From NCBI RefSeq assembly GCF_000193375.1, contig NC_015315.1:1496622-1560621 (forward strand): a DNA stretch of 64,000 nt, given 5' to 3'. A model generated the notes under the pieces. That model was not told the origin of the DNA and ran no database searches. It was given only the letters and a program-made list of their open reading frames with translations. Below are positions 16,721 through 25,857 of the stretch, piece by piece. This DNA comes from Thermoproteus uzoniensis 768-20. GTDB taxonomy: Archaea > Thermoproteota > Thermoprotei > Thermoproteales > Thermoproteaceae. Position 1 is the first letter of the stretch. Each line of letters starts with the position of its first letter. The translations under genes and the position numbers were made by a program.

Positions 16721-18715
16721 ATGTCTCTCGAAGAGAAGAACCTACCGTTCGATGAGTATATATACAACGATAAGTGGCGATCGCGAACTATAGATATCAA
16801 GACCTACTGGGAATACCACAAGAAATCGGTCGAGAACCTTGAGGAGTTCTGGGCCTCCATCGCTAGGGAGCTTGAGTGGTTTAGGCCTTGGGAGAAGGTT
16901 CTTGACGCCTCTAATCCGCCGTTTTATAAGTGGTTTGTTGGGGGTGAGCTGAACCTCTCCTATCTGGCTATTGATAGGCATGTCAAGACTTGGCGTAAGA
17001 ACAAGCTGGCGCTGATATGGGAAGGAGAGCCGGTAGACCAGACAGGATACCCCACAGACAGGAGAAAATTCACCTACTACGACCTATGGAGAGAAGTAAA
17101 CAGAGTGGCGTACATGTTGCGGAACAACTTCGGCATAAAGAAGGGCGACCGCATAACGCTGTATCTGCCGATGATACCCGAGTTGCCCATAGCCATGTAC
17201 GCGGCGTGGAGGATAGGCGCCATAACCAACGTGGTGTTCTCGGGCTTCTCGGCCGACGCGTTGGCCGACCGCATAAACGACTCGCAGAGCAGGCTCGTGA
17301 TAACGGCGGACGGCTTCTGGAGGAGGGGGAAGGTAGTGAGGCTTAAGGATATCGTGGACAAGGCTCTGGAGAAGGCGCCCTCGGTGGAGAACGTCATAGT
17401 TTACAAGAGGCTCGGCCTCAACGACGTGCCCATGACGGAGGGCAGAGACTGGTTCTGGGACAAGGCCATGGCCGGGGTGCCGCACAACGCCTACGTCGAG
17501 CCCGAGAGGATAGAGAGCACTCACCCGTCCTACATGCTGTATACCTCCGGCACCACCGGGAAGCCCAAGGGCATAGTCCACGACACGGGCGGCTGGGCCG
17601 TCCACGTCTACGCCACCATGAAGTGGGTCTTCGACTTGAGGGACGACGACATATACTGGTGCACCGCCGACATAGGCTGGGTCACCGGCCACTCGTACAT
17701 AGTGCTCGGGCCCATGCTCATGGGCGCTACGCAGGTGATGTACGAGGGCGCTCCAGACTTCCCGCAACCCGACCGCTGGTGGTCGATAATTGAGAGGTAC
17801 GGCGTCACCGTGCTGTACACCTCGCCGACCGCCATAAGGACCTTCATGAGGTTCGGCGAGGAGTGGCCCAGGAAACACGACCTGTCAACTCTCAGAATTA
17901 TCCACTCGGTGGGCGAGCCCATAAACCCCGAGGCGTGGAGGTGGGCCTACACCAACCTCGGCTACCAGAACGTGGCCTTCGGCTCCACGTGGTGGATGAC
18001 GGAGACTGGGGGCATAGTGATATCGCACGCGCCGGGCCTCTACCTGGTGCCTATGAAGGCCGGCACGAACGGCCCGCCGCTTCCCGGCTTCGAGGCGGAC
18101 GTAGTAGACGACAACGGCAAGCCCGTACCGCCGGGCGTCAAGGGCTATCTAGTGCTCAAGAGGCCGTGGCCCGGCATGCTCCAGACCATCTGGGGCGATC
18201 CAGAGCGCTATATTAAGACTTACTGGAGTAGGTTTCCGGGTATGTTCTATGCTGGGGATTACGCGATTAAGGATAAGGACGGCTATATCTGGGTGTTGGG
18301 GAGAGCCGACGAGGTGATTAAAGTCGCCGGACACCGCCTAGGCACCTACGAGCTAGAGTCAGCCCTCATATCCCACCCAGCAGTAGCGGAGGCAGCAGTA
18401 ATAGGCATACCAGACCCAATAAAGGGAGAAGTACCCATAGCGTTTGTCGTGTTGAAGCAAGGCGTGGCCGGGACCGACGAGCTGAGGAAGGAGCTCCGCC
18501 AGCACATACGCAACACCGTAGGCCCCATCGCCGAGCCGGCCCAGATATACTTCGTCACGAAGCTCCCCAAGACGCGCTCCGGCAAGATAATGAGGCGCCT
18601 CCTGAGGGCTGTGGCGACCGGGGCGCCGCTCGGCGACGTGACGACGTTGGAGGACGAGACGTCGGTGGAGGAGGCGAAGAGGGCGTACGAGGAGTTAAAG
18701 AAGGAAGTATCATAA
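16721..18715 (+). CDS. acsA: Acetyl-CoA synthetase (AMP-forming)
   Basis: The 664-residue ANL-superfamily enzyme activates acetate to acetyl-CoA through acetyl-AMP. Motif A3 (YTSGTTGKPKG) is at about 273-283, the acetate-pocket region FGSTWWMTETGG at about 424-435, the hinge region GRADEVIKVAGHRLG at about 527-541, and the catalytic, acetylatable Lys in RSGKIMRR at about 622. A TATA box (catttataagg, about 16690-16700) precedes ATG in a 287-bp AT-rich gap. An acetate transporter gene follows. Third-position usage changes abruptly twice (16861-17100 and 18200-18435), each time T-ending then A-ending codons within an otherwise G/C-ending gene. Confidence 0.93.
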   Translation: MSLEEKNLPFDEYIYNDKWRSRTIDIKTYWEYHKKSVENLEEFWASIARELEWFRPWEKVLDASNPPFYKWFVGGELNLSYLAIDRHVKTWRKNKLALIWEGEPVDQTGYPTDRRKFTYYDLWREVNRVAYMLRNNFGIKKGDRITLYLPMIPELPIAMYAAWRIGAITNVVFSGFSADALADRINDSQSRLVITADGFWRRGKVVRLKDIVDKALEKAPSVENVIVYKRLGLNDVPMTEGRDWFWDKAMAGVPHNAYVEPERIESTHPSYMLYTSGTTGKPKGIVHDTGGWAVHVYATMKWVFDLRDDDIYWCTADIGWVTGHSYIVLGPMLMGATQVMYEGAPDFPQPDRWWSIIERYGVTVLYTSPTAIRTFMRFGEEWPRKHDLSTLRIIHSVGEPINPEAWRWAYTNLGYQNVAFGSTWWMTETGGIVISHAPGLYLVPMKAGTNGPPLPGFEADVVDDNGKPVPPGVKGYLVLKRPWPGMLQTIWGDPERYIKTYWSRFPGMFYAGDYAIKDKDGYIWVLGRADEVIKVAGHRLGTYELESALISHPAVAEAAVIGIPDPIKGEVPIAFVVLKQGVAGTDELRKELRQHIRNTVGPIAEPAQIYFVTKLPKTRSGKIMRRLLRAVATGAPLGDVTTLEDETSVEEAKRAYEELKKEVS

Positions 18716-18808
18716 TAAAATAAATCTTTGTAAAGAATATCTATTTTTACTTTATTAAAGGGGATTTCTTCAGTATCAATACTTTAAAATCCGAGATATC
18801 TTAAGTAT

Positions 18809-19360
18809 ATGGCAAACGGAAGTACGGCAAATCCGGCGCCTCTAGGCCTCTCGGGCTTCGCGTTGACGACGCTTGTGTTGAGTAGCTTTAACGCAGGCCT
18901 CCTCAGCGGGCAGGGTGTGCCTGTGGTGCTCGGCTTGGCCGCGTTCTACGGAGGCTTGGCGCAACTCGTCGCGGGTATTTTGGAGTATTTCAAGGGCAAT
19001 ACATTCGGCTACGTGGCCTTCTTCACATACGGCGCCTTCTGGGAGTGGTTCTACCTCACGGTGGCCTTCTTCCCGCAGTCTCTGCCGTACGTCCCCATAG
19101 TGTTGTGGGCCTTCGGCATATTTACCTTCGTCATGTGGATAGGCACGTTTAGGGCCAACGCGGCTCTGTTCGTCGTGTTCCTCCTCTTGTGGATCACCTT
19201 CTTCCTCCTAGCCGCAGGCGCCACAGTGGCCGGGGGCTATGTGGGCATACTGACCGCGTTGGCCGCCTGGTACACCGCCTTTGCCCAAGTCCTGGCTGAG
19301 ATGTGGGGGAAGCCGGCCGGCGCGTTCCTAGGCCCGCCTCCGGTTAAGCCCAAGAAATAA
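18809..19360 (+). CDS. Acetate uptake transporter, GPR1/FUN34/SatP (AceTr) family
   Basis: The 183-residue protein has six predicted membrane helices and the family signature NPAPLGL at residues 8-14, which lines the acetate path in SatP channels. It follows acsA by 93 bp with its own TATA element (ctttaaaat, 18782-18790), so uptake and activation of acetate are encoded side by side. T-runs after the stop (ccctttttt) may act as terminator. Confidence 0.9.
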   Translation: MANGSTANPAPLGLSGFALTTLVLSSFNAGLLSGQGVPVVLGLAAFYGGLAQLVAGILEYFKGNTFGYVAFFTYGAFWEWFYLTVAFFPQSLPYVPIVLWAFGIFTFVMWIGTFRANAALFVVFLLLWITFFLLAAGATVAGGYVGILTALAAWYTAFAQVLAEMWGKPAGAFLGPPPVKPKK

Positions 19361-19369
19361 CCCCCTTTT

Positions 19370-19723
19370 TTACTTCATCAAGGCCCTTATAGGCCTAAGC
19401 TCTCTCCTAAAGGGGTCGAGCACCAGCCCGAAGATCTCCAGAGTCACAACGCCGAGGAGGTTCTCGTCCTCGCTCTCGCCCAAGACTACGGGGGTGTGCC
19501 TCTCGCCGTAGCCGGGTAGCTCCACTAGAGCTTCCGAGATGCCTCTCCTTATCGTCGTGCCGTCTGCCAAGACGAACTCCATCTCGCCCATCGGCTTAAG
19601 CCCTAGATACTCCCACACGTCCCTCCTCAACACGGTGTACGTGGCTCCCGAATCGACTAGGGCCCTTACGTCCCTCCTCCTGTCCCCGTGCTTCACGACT
19701 ATGTCCACGTAGACGAGGCCCAC
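19370..19723 (-). CDS. Small retropepsin-like (clan AA) aspartic protease-fold protein
   Basis: The 117-residue protein contains the hallmark DSGAT (residues 24-28, VDSGATYTVL) and a later hydrophobic-Gly strand (LLGVVTLEIFGL), matching single-domain clan AA proteins that dimerise to form an aspartic protease active site. A cytoplasmic peptidase is possible; substrates are unknown. It is convergent with the acetate transporter gene and diverges from marC. Confidence 0.72.
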   Translation of the reverse strand: MGLVYVDIVVKHGDRRRDVRALVDSGATYTVLRRDVWEYLGLKPMGEMEFVLADGTTIRRGISEALVELPGYGERHTPVVLGESEDENLLGVVTLEIFGLVLDPFRRELRPIRALMK

Positions 19724-19799
19724 GGAGCATAGCCCGCCGCGGGATATAAGCGTTCTCGGCGGCGCGTCGTTTTTACATTTTTAAACGGGATTTTTAGAC

Positions 19800-20393
19800 G
19801 TGACCCCTCTCGAGTTCGTGGAGGTGGTAGGACAGATCTACGCCATAGAGAACCCCATAGGCAAGCTGGGGATAGTCGGCGAGATGGCCATGGACCGCCC
19901 TCAGGAGTTCAGGAAGGCCGTTAGGGCTATGGCAATCGCGGTCATAGTGCTCTCGTCCATATTCTCTCTGGTAGGGGGCCCGCTCCTCTCGGCTCTAAAC
20001 ATAGACATAGTCGGGTTCAAGATAGCCGGCGGCATAATTATCCTGTCCACGTCGGTGATCACGCTGGTGCACGGGAGCACCGCCACGTTGGGCGGCAAGC
20101 TGGAAGAGGCTGCTGTGGTGCCGCTCGCCACGCCGCTTATAGTGGGGCCCGGCACAATGACCACGCTGATATTGTACTCGACGATCTACGGCCCGGCTAT
20201 CACGTTGTTGGGGTCGCTGACGGCCTCCGCGTTGTCCATCGCCACGCTCTATGCCGGTGCCAGACTCGTGAAGGCTGTCGGGCCGATACCGGCGAGGGCA
20301 TTGGGGCGGTTCATGGCGTTGATTATAGCTACCACGGGCACCGAGCTCGTGCTGTCGGGCGTGTCGCAATATGTCGCGCGGCTCCGGGCTTAG
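19800..20393 (+). CDS. MarC-family integral membrane protein
   Basis: The 197-residue protein has about six membrane helices and MarC/UPF0056 motifs (AIENPIGKLGI near the start, ATPLIVGPGTMTTLI near residue 110). No transport activity is established for the family. The start is GTG, about 22-25 bp after a tttttaaac element. The 3' end overlaps the next gene by 23 bp, implying co-transcription. Confidence 0.85.
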   Translation: MTPLEFVEVVGQIYAIENPIGKLGIVGEMAMDRPQEFRKAVRAMAIAVIVLSSIFSLVGGPLLSALNIDIVGFKIAGGIIILSTSVITLVHGSTATLGGKLEEAAVVPLATPLIVGPGTMTTLILYSTIYGPAITLLGSLTASALSIATLYAGARLVKAVGPIPARALGRFMALIIATTGTELVLSGVSQYVARLRA

Positions 20394-20793
20394 GATATAT
20401 ACAGACGCGGCCGGGCTGGACAAGGCGGTATCCCCCATCGAGAATCTGCTCTACATATACTTGGAGGCGCCGTCGCTGACGGTTAAGAGGAGCTGGGTCT
20501 TGGTAAGGCGCAGGCCGGGGCTGGACGGACTCGTCGACGCGTTGAGGTTCGGCTTGAGGTTCGCGCCGGAGCTTCTGGGCTTCCAAGCGACCGTCGTCGA
20601 GGCGCTCGACGCCGAGGAGCTCTACCTGCTCGTCGGCTTGAGCCCCAGCGACCTGGGGGATATCTACGTCTTGTTCGCAGGCGCCGAGGCGGCGCTGGGC
20701 AGGCTGGGGGCGGTCCGCGGCGAGTGTCCCGGCCGCACTTCTTGCTACATTTTAAGGCAGTACCCGAATCATCATATTGATAAAATTATTTAA
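20371..20793 (+). CDS. Hypothetical protein, 140 aa
   Basis: I do not recognise this family. The start overlaps the marC end by 23 bp in another frame. The protein is soluble, with an ENLLYIYLEAPSL strand, a helix rich in Leu/Phe and a YLLVGLSPSDLGDIYVLF segment; the last 40 codons end in an AT-rich tail. Codon use up to that tail is like its neighbours, which supports a real gene. Confidence 0.55.
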   Translation: MSRGSGLRIYTDAAGLDKAVSPIENLLYIYLEAPSLTVKRSWVLVRRRPGLDGLVDALRFGLRFAPELLGFQATVVEALDAEELYLLVGLSPSDLGDIYVLFAGAEAALGRLGAVRGECPGRTSCYILRQYPNHHIDKII

Positions 20794-20904
20794 TATAAAA
20801 ATTAATCAATTATATTTATTATAGTTTTTCGCTTTACTTATAATAAATTATTGTGGACTAAGTTTAATGAGAAAATATAAATATACAAATTTACAGAAAC
20901 ATTA

Positions 20905-22812
20905 ATGGTTGAGGTGAGTTTCTTGGTCGGCGGCCCTCAAGGCAAGGGCGTCGAGACCGCGTCGATAATGCTGATCTATGCAGTGGGCTCCGCCGGGTAT
21001 TACGTCTACGGCAGAAGGGAGTTCTGGTCCAACATAGCGGGCGGGAGGCACAGCTATTTCGTGGGCAGGATAGCCGATCGATGGCCCCCCGGCGGCATAG
21101 GCAACAAGGTGAGGCTCGCGCTTTTCATGGACGGGCATGCCGTGTTCGAACACATATTCCACGTAGAGCGAGGCGGGGTGGCCGTCTACAACACAGAGGA
21201 GGACGGGAAGACCCTCGAGTCGTTCACCATGATCTCTAGGACCGCGGTGGAGAGGCTGTCCGACTTCTTTAAGAGGCAGGGGCTCGAGCCCACCGTCAAG
21301 AACGCGGTGGAGTACATGAAATCACAGGGAGTGAAGGTGGTGGGGTTGCCCTTCAACAAGATATTGCTGGACGTGGGGCGGAAGATAGGGGTCACCTCCC
21401 CTGTCATGCTGTCCCGCTTCGTTAACACGCTCGTGGTGGCCGTGGGCGCGTCCCTCCTGGGCCTCCCCGTCGAGTATGTGGAGAGGGGCGTCGCCTTCGC
21501 GTTGGGGAGGAAGAAGGAGGTCATAGAGCAGAACAAGATGGTCGCCGCCGAGGTGAGCAAGATGGTGACGGAGCGCGTGGAGACTCTGGCGCCCAGGACG
21601 CCCGAGACTAAACGGATCTACTGGAACGGGAACGAGGCGGTGAGCGTCGGCAAGATAGTGGGCGGGGTGAGGTTCATATCCTTTTACCCGATCACCCCAT
21701 CCACCGACGACCCCATGTTCGCCGAGAGGAAACTGCCCTACCCGGTCCTGCCCGTCTCGGAGGACCTCAAGGCCATGGAGCGCGTGGGCGCCGTGGTTCT
21801 GCAGACCGAGGACGAGCTGGCCGCTATAGCGGCGGCGGCGGGGGCGGCAATGGCGGGGGCGCGGGCGGCGACAGCCACGTCGGGCCCCGGCATGAGCTTG
21901 ATGGCGGAGACCATATCCATGTTGGGCATGGCGGAGCTGGGCGTCGTGCTCACACTGTGGTCCAGGGCTGGGCCGAGCACGGGCCTCGCTACGAGGACCG
22001 GCCAGCACGACCTCTTCTATTCGTTGTTCATAGGCCATGGAGAGTTCCCCAAAATAGTCCTGGCCAGCGGGGATCTAGAGGAGGCGTTCTACGACGCTAT
22101 AAAGGTCGTGAATTGGGCCGACAAGTACCAGGTGCCGGTGATCCACTTGGTGGATAAGGACCTCTCCAACACGTTCGCGGTGATGCCAGCGCCGGATCCC
22201 TACTCGGTGAGAATAGAGCGGCCTCAGCCCGTGGTGTTCCCGGAGGAGAGGAACGCCAATAGGTACGAGATAACGAAGGACGGGTTGCCTATTAGATATC
22301 TGCCGGGTATATCCAAGGCCGTGTACCACGTGGTGAGCCTCGAGCACGACCCCGAGGGCGACCCCGACGAGGACGCGGAGATGGTCAAGAAGATGTACGA
22401 CAAGCGCATGAGGAAGATCGAGACGATTATGAGGGAGATACCGGACGAGGACAAGGTCCGCTACTACGGGCCTCCCGACGCGGGCACCGTCATAGTCTCG
22501 TGGGGCACGACGAAGTTGCAGATACTCTCAGCTCTCGAGAAGTTGCCGGGAGTGGGCTTCCTGCAGTTGAGGCTCCTCTATCCGTTCCCCGCCGACCTTG
22601 TGAGGAAGTACTTGGAGGGCAGGAAGACGTTGTTCATAGAGGGCAACTACACGGCCCAGAGCTCGTTGCTCGTGAGGATGTACACGGGGATCTCGGCCGA
22701 CGGGGTAGCCGTGAAGTACAACGGGCGGCCCATCACGACAGACGACGTGTTGGAGGCCTACGACCGCTTCGCCAAGGGCGAGAAGAGGATAGAGCTGGAG
22801 TGGGACCTATGA
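20905..22812 (+). CDS. 2-oxoacid:ferredoxin oxidoreductase, fused gamma-alpha subunit
   Basis: The 635-residue protein joins the gamma domain (about 1-200, beginning FLVGGPQGKGVETAS) to the alpha domain, with YPITPSTDD at about 261-269, the diagnostic motif of archaeal two-subunit OFORs. With the beta subunit it should cleave pyruvate or another 2-oxoacid to acyl-CoA and reduce ferredoxin, or work in reverse as a synthase in autotrophs. A TATA box (aaatataaatata) lies 27 bp before ATG. It overlaps the beta gene by ATGA. 2-oxoacid specificity is not resolved here. Confidence 0.9.
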   Translation: MVEVSFLVGGPQGKGVETASIMLIYAVGSAGYYVYGRREFWSNIAGGRHSYFVGRIADRWPPGGIGNKVRLALFMDGHAVFEHIFHVERGGVAVYNTEEDGKTLESFTMISRTAVERLSDFFKRQGLEPTVKNAVEYMKSQGVKVVGLPFNKILLDVGRKIGVTSPVMLSRFVNTLVVAVGASLLGLPVEYVERGVAFALGRKKEVIEQNKMVAAEVSKMVTERVETLAPRTPETKRIYWNGNEAVSVGKIVGGVRFISFYPITPSTDDPMFAERKLPYPVLPVSEDLKAMERVGAVVLQTEDELAAIAAAAGAAMAGARAATATSGPGMSLMAETISMLGMAELGVVLTLWSRAGPSTGLATRTGQHDLFYSLFIGHGEFPKIVLASGDLEEAFYDAIKVVNWADKYQVPVIHLVDKDLSNTFAVMPAPDPYSVRIERPQPVVFPEERNANRYEITKDGLPIRYLPGISKAVYHVVSLEHDPEGDPDEDAEMVKKMYDKRMRKIETIMREIPDEDKVRYYGPPDAGTVIVSWGTTKLQILSALEKLPGVGFLQLRLLYPFPADLVRKYLEGRKTLFIEGNYTAQSSLLVRMYTGISADGVAVKYNGRPITTDDVLEAYDRFAKGEKRIELEWDL

Positions 22813-23762
22813 CCGCCGCCACGACCATCAAGGTATCGCTGAAGAGGACGCCGCAGGACTACAAGTGGACCAAGCCGCCCGAGTGGTGCCCCGGTTGCGG
22901 CCACTTCGGCATATTGCAGGCCTTGTTGCAGGTATTCGCCGAGCTCGACATGGACCCGACGCGGACGGTGTTAGTCTCGGGCATAGGCTGTAGTAGCAGG
23001 TTGCCGCACTACGTGAGGACCGTGTCGGCCCACACAATCCACGGCAGGGCCATACCCTTCGCCATAGGCCTCAAGCTCGCCAACCCCAACCTGGAGGTGA
23101 TCGTCGTCGGCGGAGACGGCGACCTCTTCGCGATAGGCGGCAACCACATACTGGGAGCGGGCCGCAGAAACGTCGACTTCACGGTGATACTCATGGACAA
23201 CGCGGTCTACGGACTGACGCGCGGCCAGGCGGGGCCCACACTGCCGCTGGGCATGCAGCCCAAGGCCTTGTCGAAGCCCAACCCGCACGCCGACCTCAAC
23301 CCGTTGTTGGTGGCGCTTGCATCCGGCTTCACCTTCATAGCCAGGGCCTACAGCTACGACATAAAGTACACCGCGAAGATAATCAAGGAGGCCATACTGC
23401 ACAAGGGCTCGGCGATAGTCCAGATATTCAGCCCCTGCGTGACGTACAACAACATAATGACGAGGGAGTGGTACGAGAAGAGGGTCTACAAGCTCGACAA
23501 CGACCCCACTTGGGATCCGGTCGTCCACGACGAGAAGGAGGACTACGAGAAGAGGAAGCGGGCCATAGAGAAGATCCTCGAGCCGGACAGATTTGCGCTG
23601 GGGGTGCTGTACAAGAACGAGCTGGTGCCGACGTTTGAAGAGAGGTACGCGTCCATGTACGATCCCAACTACATGAAGATACCGCCGGCGATACAGCCTG
23701 TGGAGAAGGACGGGAAGTCGGTGATAGACTTCTACAAGCTAATGGCGGATAGGCTACTCTAG
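22809..23762 (+). CDS. 2-oxoacid:ferredoxin oxidoreductase, beta subunit
   Basis: The 317-residue protein binds thiamine pyrophosphate and one [4Fe-4S] cluster. Visible motifs are WCPGCGH (about 26-32), GIGCSS (about 58-63), the TPP motif GGDGDLFAIGGNH (about 101-113) and a further Cys in FSPCVTYNN. The ATG at 22809 overlaps the alpha subunit's TGA, so I reject a longer in-frame upstream extension that reads antisense-like sequence. There is no separate ferredoxin-like delta subunit, consistent with the two-subunit class. Its end overlaps the convergent DAHP synthase gene by nine bases. Confidence 0.92.
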   Translation: MTAATTIKVSLKRTPQDYKWTKPPEWCPGCGHFGILQALLQVFAELDMDPTRTVLVSGIGCSSRLPHYVRTVSAHTIHGRAIPFAIGLKLANPNLEVIVVGGDGDLFAIGGNHILGAGRRNVDFTVILMDNAVYGLTRGQAGPTLPLGMQPKALSKPNPHADLNPLLVALASGFTFIARAYSYDIKYTAKIIKEAILHKGSAIVQIFSPCVTYNNIMTREWYEKRVYKLDNDPTWDPVVHDEKEDYEKRKRAIEKILEPDRFALGVLYKNELVPTFEERYASMYDPNYMKIPPAIQPVEKDGKSVIDFYKLMADRLL

Positions 23763-24743
23763 GGTTTTCCCCAGAGCCCTCGCCAAAGCCCTCGCTTTTT
23801 CCATCAACTCCCCGAATTGGCCGAACGTCAGCTGTTGCGCCGCGTCGCTCAGCGCCTTGTCCGGATCGGGGTGCACCTCGACTATCAGCCCGTCGGCGCC
23901 GGCCGCCAGTATTGCCAGAGCGAGCGGTATGACGAAGCGGCGGTCGCCCGCAGGGTGGCTCGGATCGCCGATCACGGGCAGATGGGTCGCCTGCTTCGCG
24001 TAGGCTATGGCACCTACGTCCAGCGTGAATCTGAGAGTCCTGTCGAAGGTCCTTATGCCCCTCTCCACCAACACCACGTCGCCGTTTCCGTGAAGAGCCA
24101 CGTACTCGGCGGCTGCCAGCCACTCGTCGACGGTGTTGCCGAAGCCCCTCTTCAGCAGAACCGGCTTCCCCGCCTTCCCGAGCTTCTTCAGAAGCGTGAA
24201 GTTCTGCATGTTCCTGGCGCCTATCTGGAGCGCGTCGGCGTATTTCGCGACCAGCGGTATGTCTTGGCCGTCCATGACCTCGGTCACCACGGGCAACCCG
24301 GTGGCCGACCTGGCCTCGGCCAACAGCTTCAGCCCCTCCTCGCCCAGCCCCTGGAAGGAGTAGGGGGACGTCCTCGGCTTGAAGGCGCCTCCCCTCAACG
24401 CGTGGGCGCCCATCTCCTTGACTGCCTTCGCCGCCGAGAGTATCTGCTCTCTGCTCTCCACCGAGCACGGCCCCGCTATGACGAAGATCTTGCCCTCGGC
24501 GATCTCCCTGTCGCCTATCTTCACGGCCGTGGGCTCCTTCTTCCACGCCCGGGACACCAGCTGGTACTCCCCCTTTAGGTCCACCTCCACGTCTGCCTTG
24601 ACAGGCGGCTTGACCTTGGCGTTTGGAGGGGCCGTCACTATGTAGTAGCCCCAAGCCTCTATATACCATGATGATATGCCCTCCCGATCTAGATATTCCT
24701 TAAGGGCCTTCGCCCTCTCCGGGTCCTTGAACGCGTAAAGCAT
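23754..24743 (-). CDS. aroF: 3-deoxy-7-phosphoheptulonate synthase (type I beta)
   Basis: This enzyme condenses PEP and erythrose 4-phosphate, the first step of the shikimate pathway. The 329-residue protein has an N-terminal ferredoxin-like domain (about 1-70), often involved in feedback control, then a TIM barrel with GPCSVES (about 90-96), RGGAFKPRTSPYSFQGLG (about 117-134) and metal/substrate residues in LLKRG, GDPSH and EVHPDP. It is transcribed opposite the rest of the aromatic cluster; a TATA element (gatatataag) is 24 bp from ATG. Confidence 0.93.
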   Translation of the reverse strand: MLYAFKDPERAKALKEYLDREGISSWYIEAWGYYIVTAPPNAKVKPPVKADVEVDLKGEYQLVSRAWKKEPTAVKIGDREIAEGKIFVIAGPCSVESREQILSAAKAVKEMGAHALRGGAFKPRTSPYSFQGLGEEGLKLLAEARSATGLPVVTEVMDGQDIPLVAKYADALQIGARNMQNFTLLKKLGKAGKPVLLKRGFGNTVDEWLAAAEYVALHGNGDVVLVERGIRTFDRTLRFTLDVGAIAYAKQATHLPVIGDPSHPAGDRRFVIPLALAILAAGADGLIVEVHPDPDKALSDAAQQLTFGQFGELMEKARALARALGKTLE

Positions 24744-24809
24744 GGGGTCGGGACCGCGACGGCTTATATATCTTCGGCATTACTTCTTAATAACTCTATA
24801 CTTTGGCCC

Positions 24810-25790
24810 ATGGTCCTTGATCTGGTGACCAGAAACGCCGTGGAGGTGATAACCGAGGAGGAGGTGAGGTCGAGGATCGGCGGCAGGGCCTACGTGGGCT
24901 ACGAGCCCGTGTGGCCGGTGCACGTGGGCTGGCTGATATGGATGTTCAAGGCGCGGGACCTCGTGGAGGCCGGCTTCGAGGTGTTGCTCCTCGAAGCCAC
25001 GTGGCACGCCTGGATAAACGATAAGGGCGACTTCGCGTCTCTGGCCGAGCACGCGGCTAGAATAAGGGAGCTGGCGGCCAGAATATCCGGCAAGTTCAAG
25101 TTCAAGGACGGCAGAGAGCTGGCCGCCGATCCTAAATACTGGGAGCTCGTAGTGAAGGTCGCCAAATCGACGTCTCTCGCCAGGATTAGACGCGCCATAC
25201 CCATAATGGGCAGGCGCCAGGAGGAGGTGGAGCTCGACTTCTCCAAGTTGCTCTACCCGGCCATGCAAGTCGCCGACATGTTCTATTTGGACGTAGACGT
25301 GGCGCTGGGAGGCTTGGACCAGAGGAGGGCCCACATGCTGGCGCGCGACGTCGCCGAGAAGCTGGGCCTCAAGAAGCCCGCCTCGATACACACTCCCATA
25401 GTGACGTCCCTTAGCGGAGTCGGGAGGATGGAGGGCACTAGCAGGGAGATAGACGAGGTGCTCGCGCTGTACAAGATGTCCAAGTCGCGGCCAGGGTCTG
25501 CCATCTACGTCACGGATACCCCGGAGGAGATCGGCAAGAAGATCTGGGCGGCCTACTGTCCCCCAAGGGAGGTTGAGTTCAACCCAGTCTTCGAGCTGGC
25601 CGCCTACCTGCTGGTGCCGTACGGAGGCCCTCTGGAGATCGGCGGGAGGAGATACGAGGACGCGAAGGCGCTCGCCGAGGACTACAAAAACGGCGTCCTG
25701 CAACCGCAGGCCTTGAAGCAAGCGGTGGCCGACGGCTTGGTGGGGTTGCTCTCGCGGCTGGGGCTGTCGACGGTCGGCAGTAACGTTTAA
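24810..25790 (+). CDS. tyrS: Tyrosyl-tRNA synthetase
   Basis: The 326-residue class I synthetase has an HVGW variant of HIGH at about 38-41 (YEPVWPVHVGW) and a perfect KMSKS at about 220-224. PAMQVADMFYLDVDVALGGLDQRRAHMLAR is the conserved core of archaeal TyrRS; the short length without a bacterial S4-like tail also fits. It lies divergent from DAHP synthase at the head of the aromatic cluster, which produces the amino acid it uses. Confidence 0.92.
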   Translation: MVLDLVTRNAVEVITEEEVRSRIGGRAYVGYEPVWPVHVGWLIWMFKARDLVEAGFEVLLLEATWHAWINDKGDFASLAEHAARIRELAARISGKFKFKDGRELAADPKYWELVVKVAKSTSLARIRRAIPIMGRRQEEVELDFSKLLYPAMQVADMFYLDVDVALGGLDQRRAHMLARDVAEKLGLKKPASIHTPIVTSLSGVGRMEGTSREIDEVLALYKMSKSRPGSAIYVTDTPEEIGKKIWAAYCPPREVEFNPVFELAAYLLVPYGGPLEIGGRRYEDAKALAEDYKNGVLQPQALKQAVADGLVGLLSRLGLSTVGSNV

Positions 25791-25812
25791 AAAGGGCCTC
25801 TTGCCCCCTGAC

Positions 25813-25857
25813 ATGGAACTCGCCTCGGGGTACGCGAAATCGGGGTGGGGTCGTTGA
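25813..25857 (+). CDS. Possible 14-residue leader peptide before transketolase
   Basis: ATG at 25813 lies 24 bp after the TATA box gtttaaaaag (25785-25794), exactly where leaderless translation would begin. It encodes MELASGYAKSGWGR and stops at TGA 25855-25857. That stop overlaps an in-frame TTG (25854) of the transketolase gene as TTGA, so ribosomes could reinitiate there. The peptide has one Tyr and one Trp. This is inference from spacing alone. Confidence 0.35.
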   Translation: MELASGYAKSGWGR

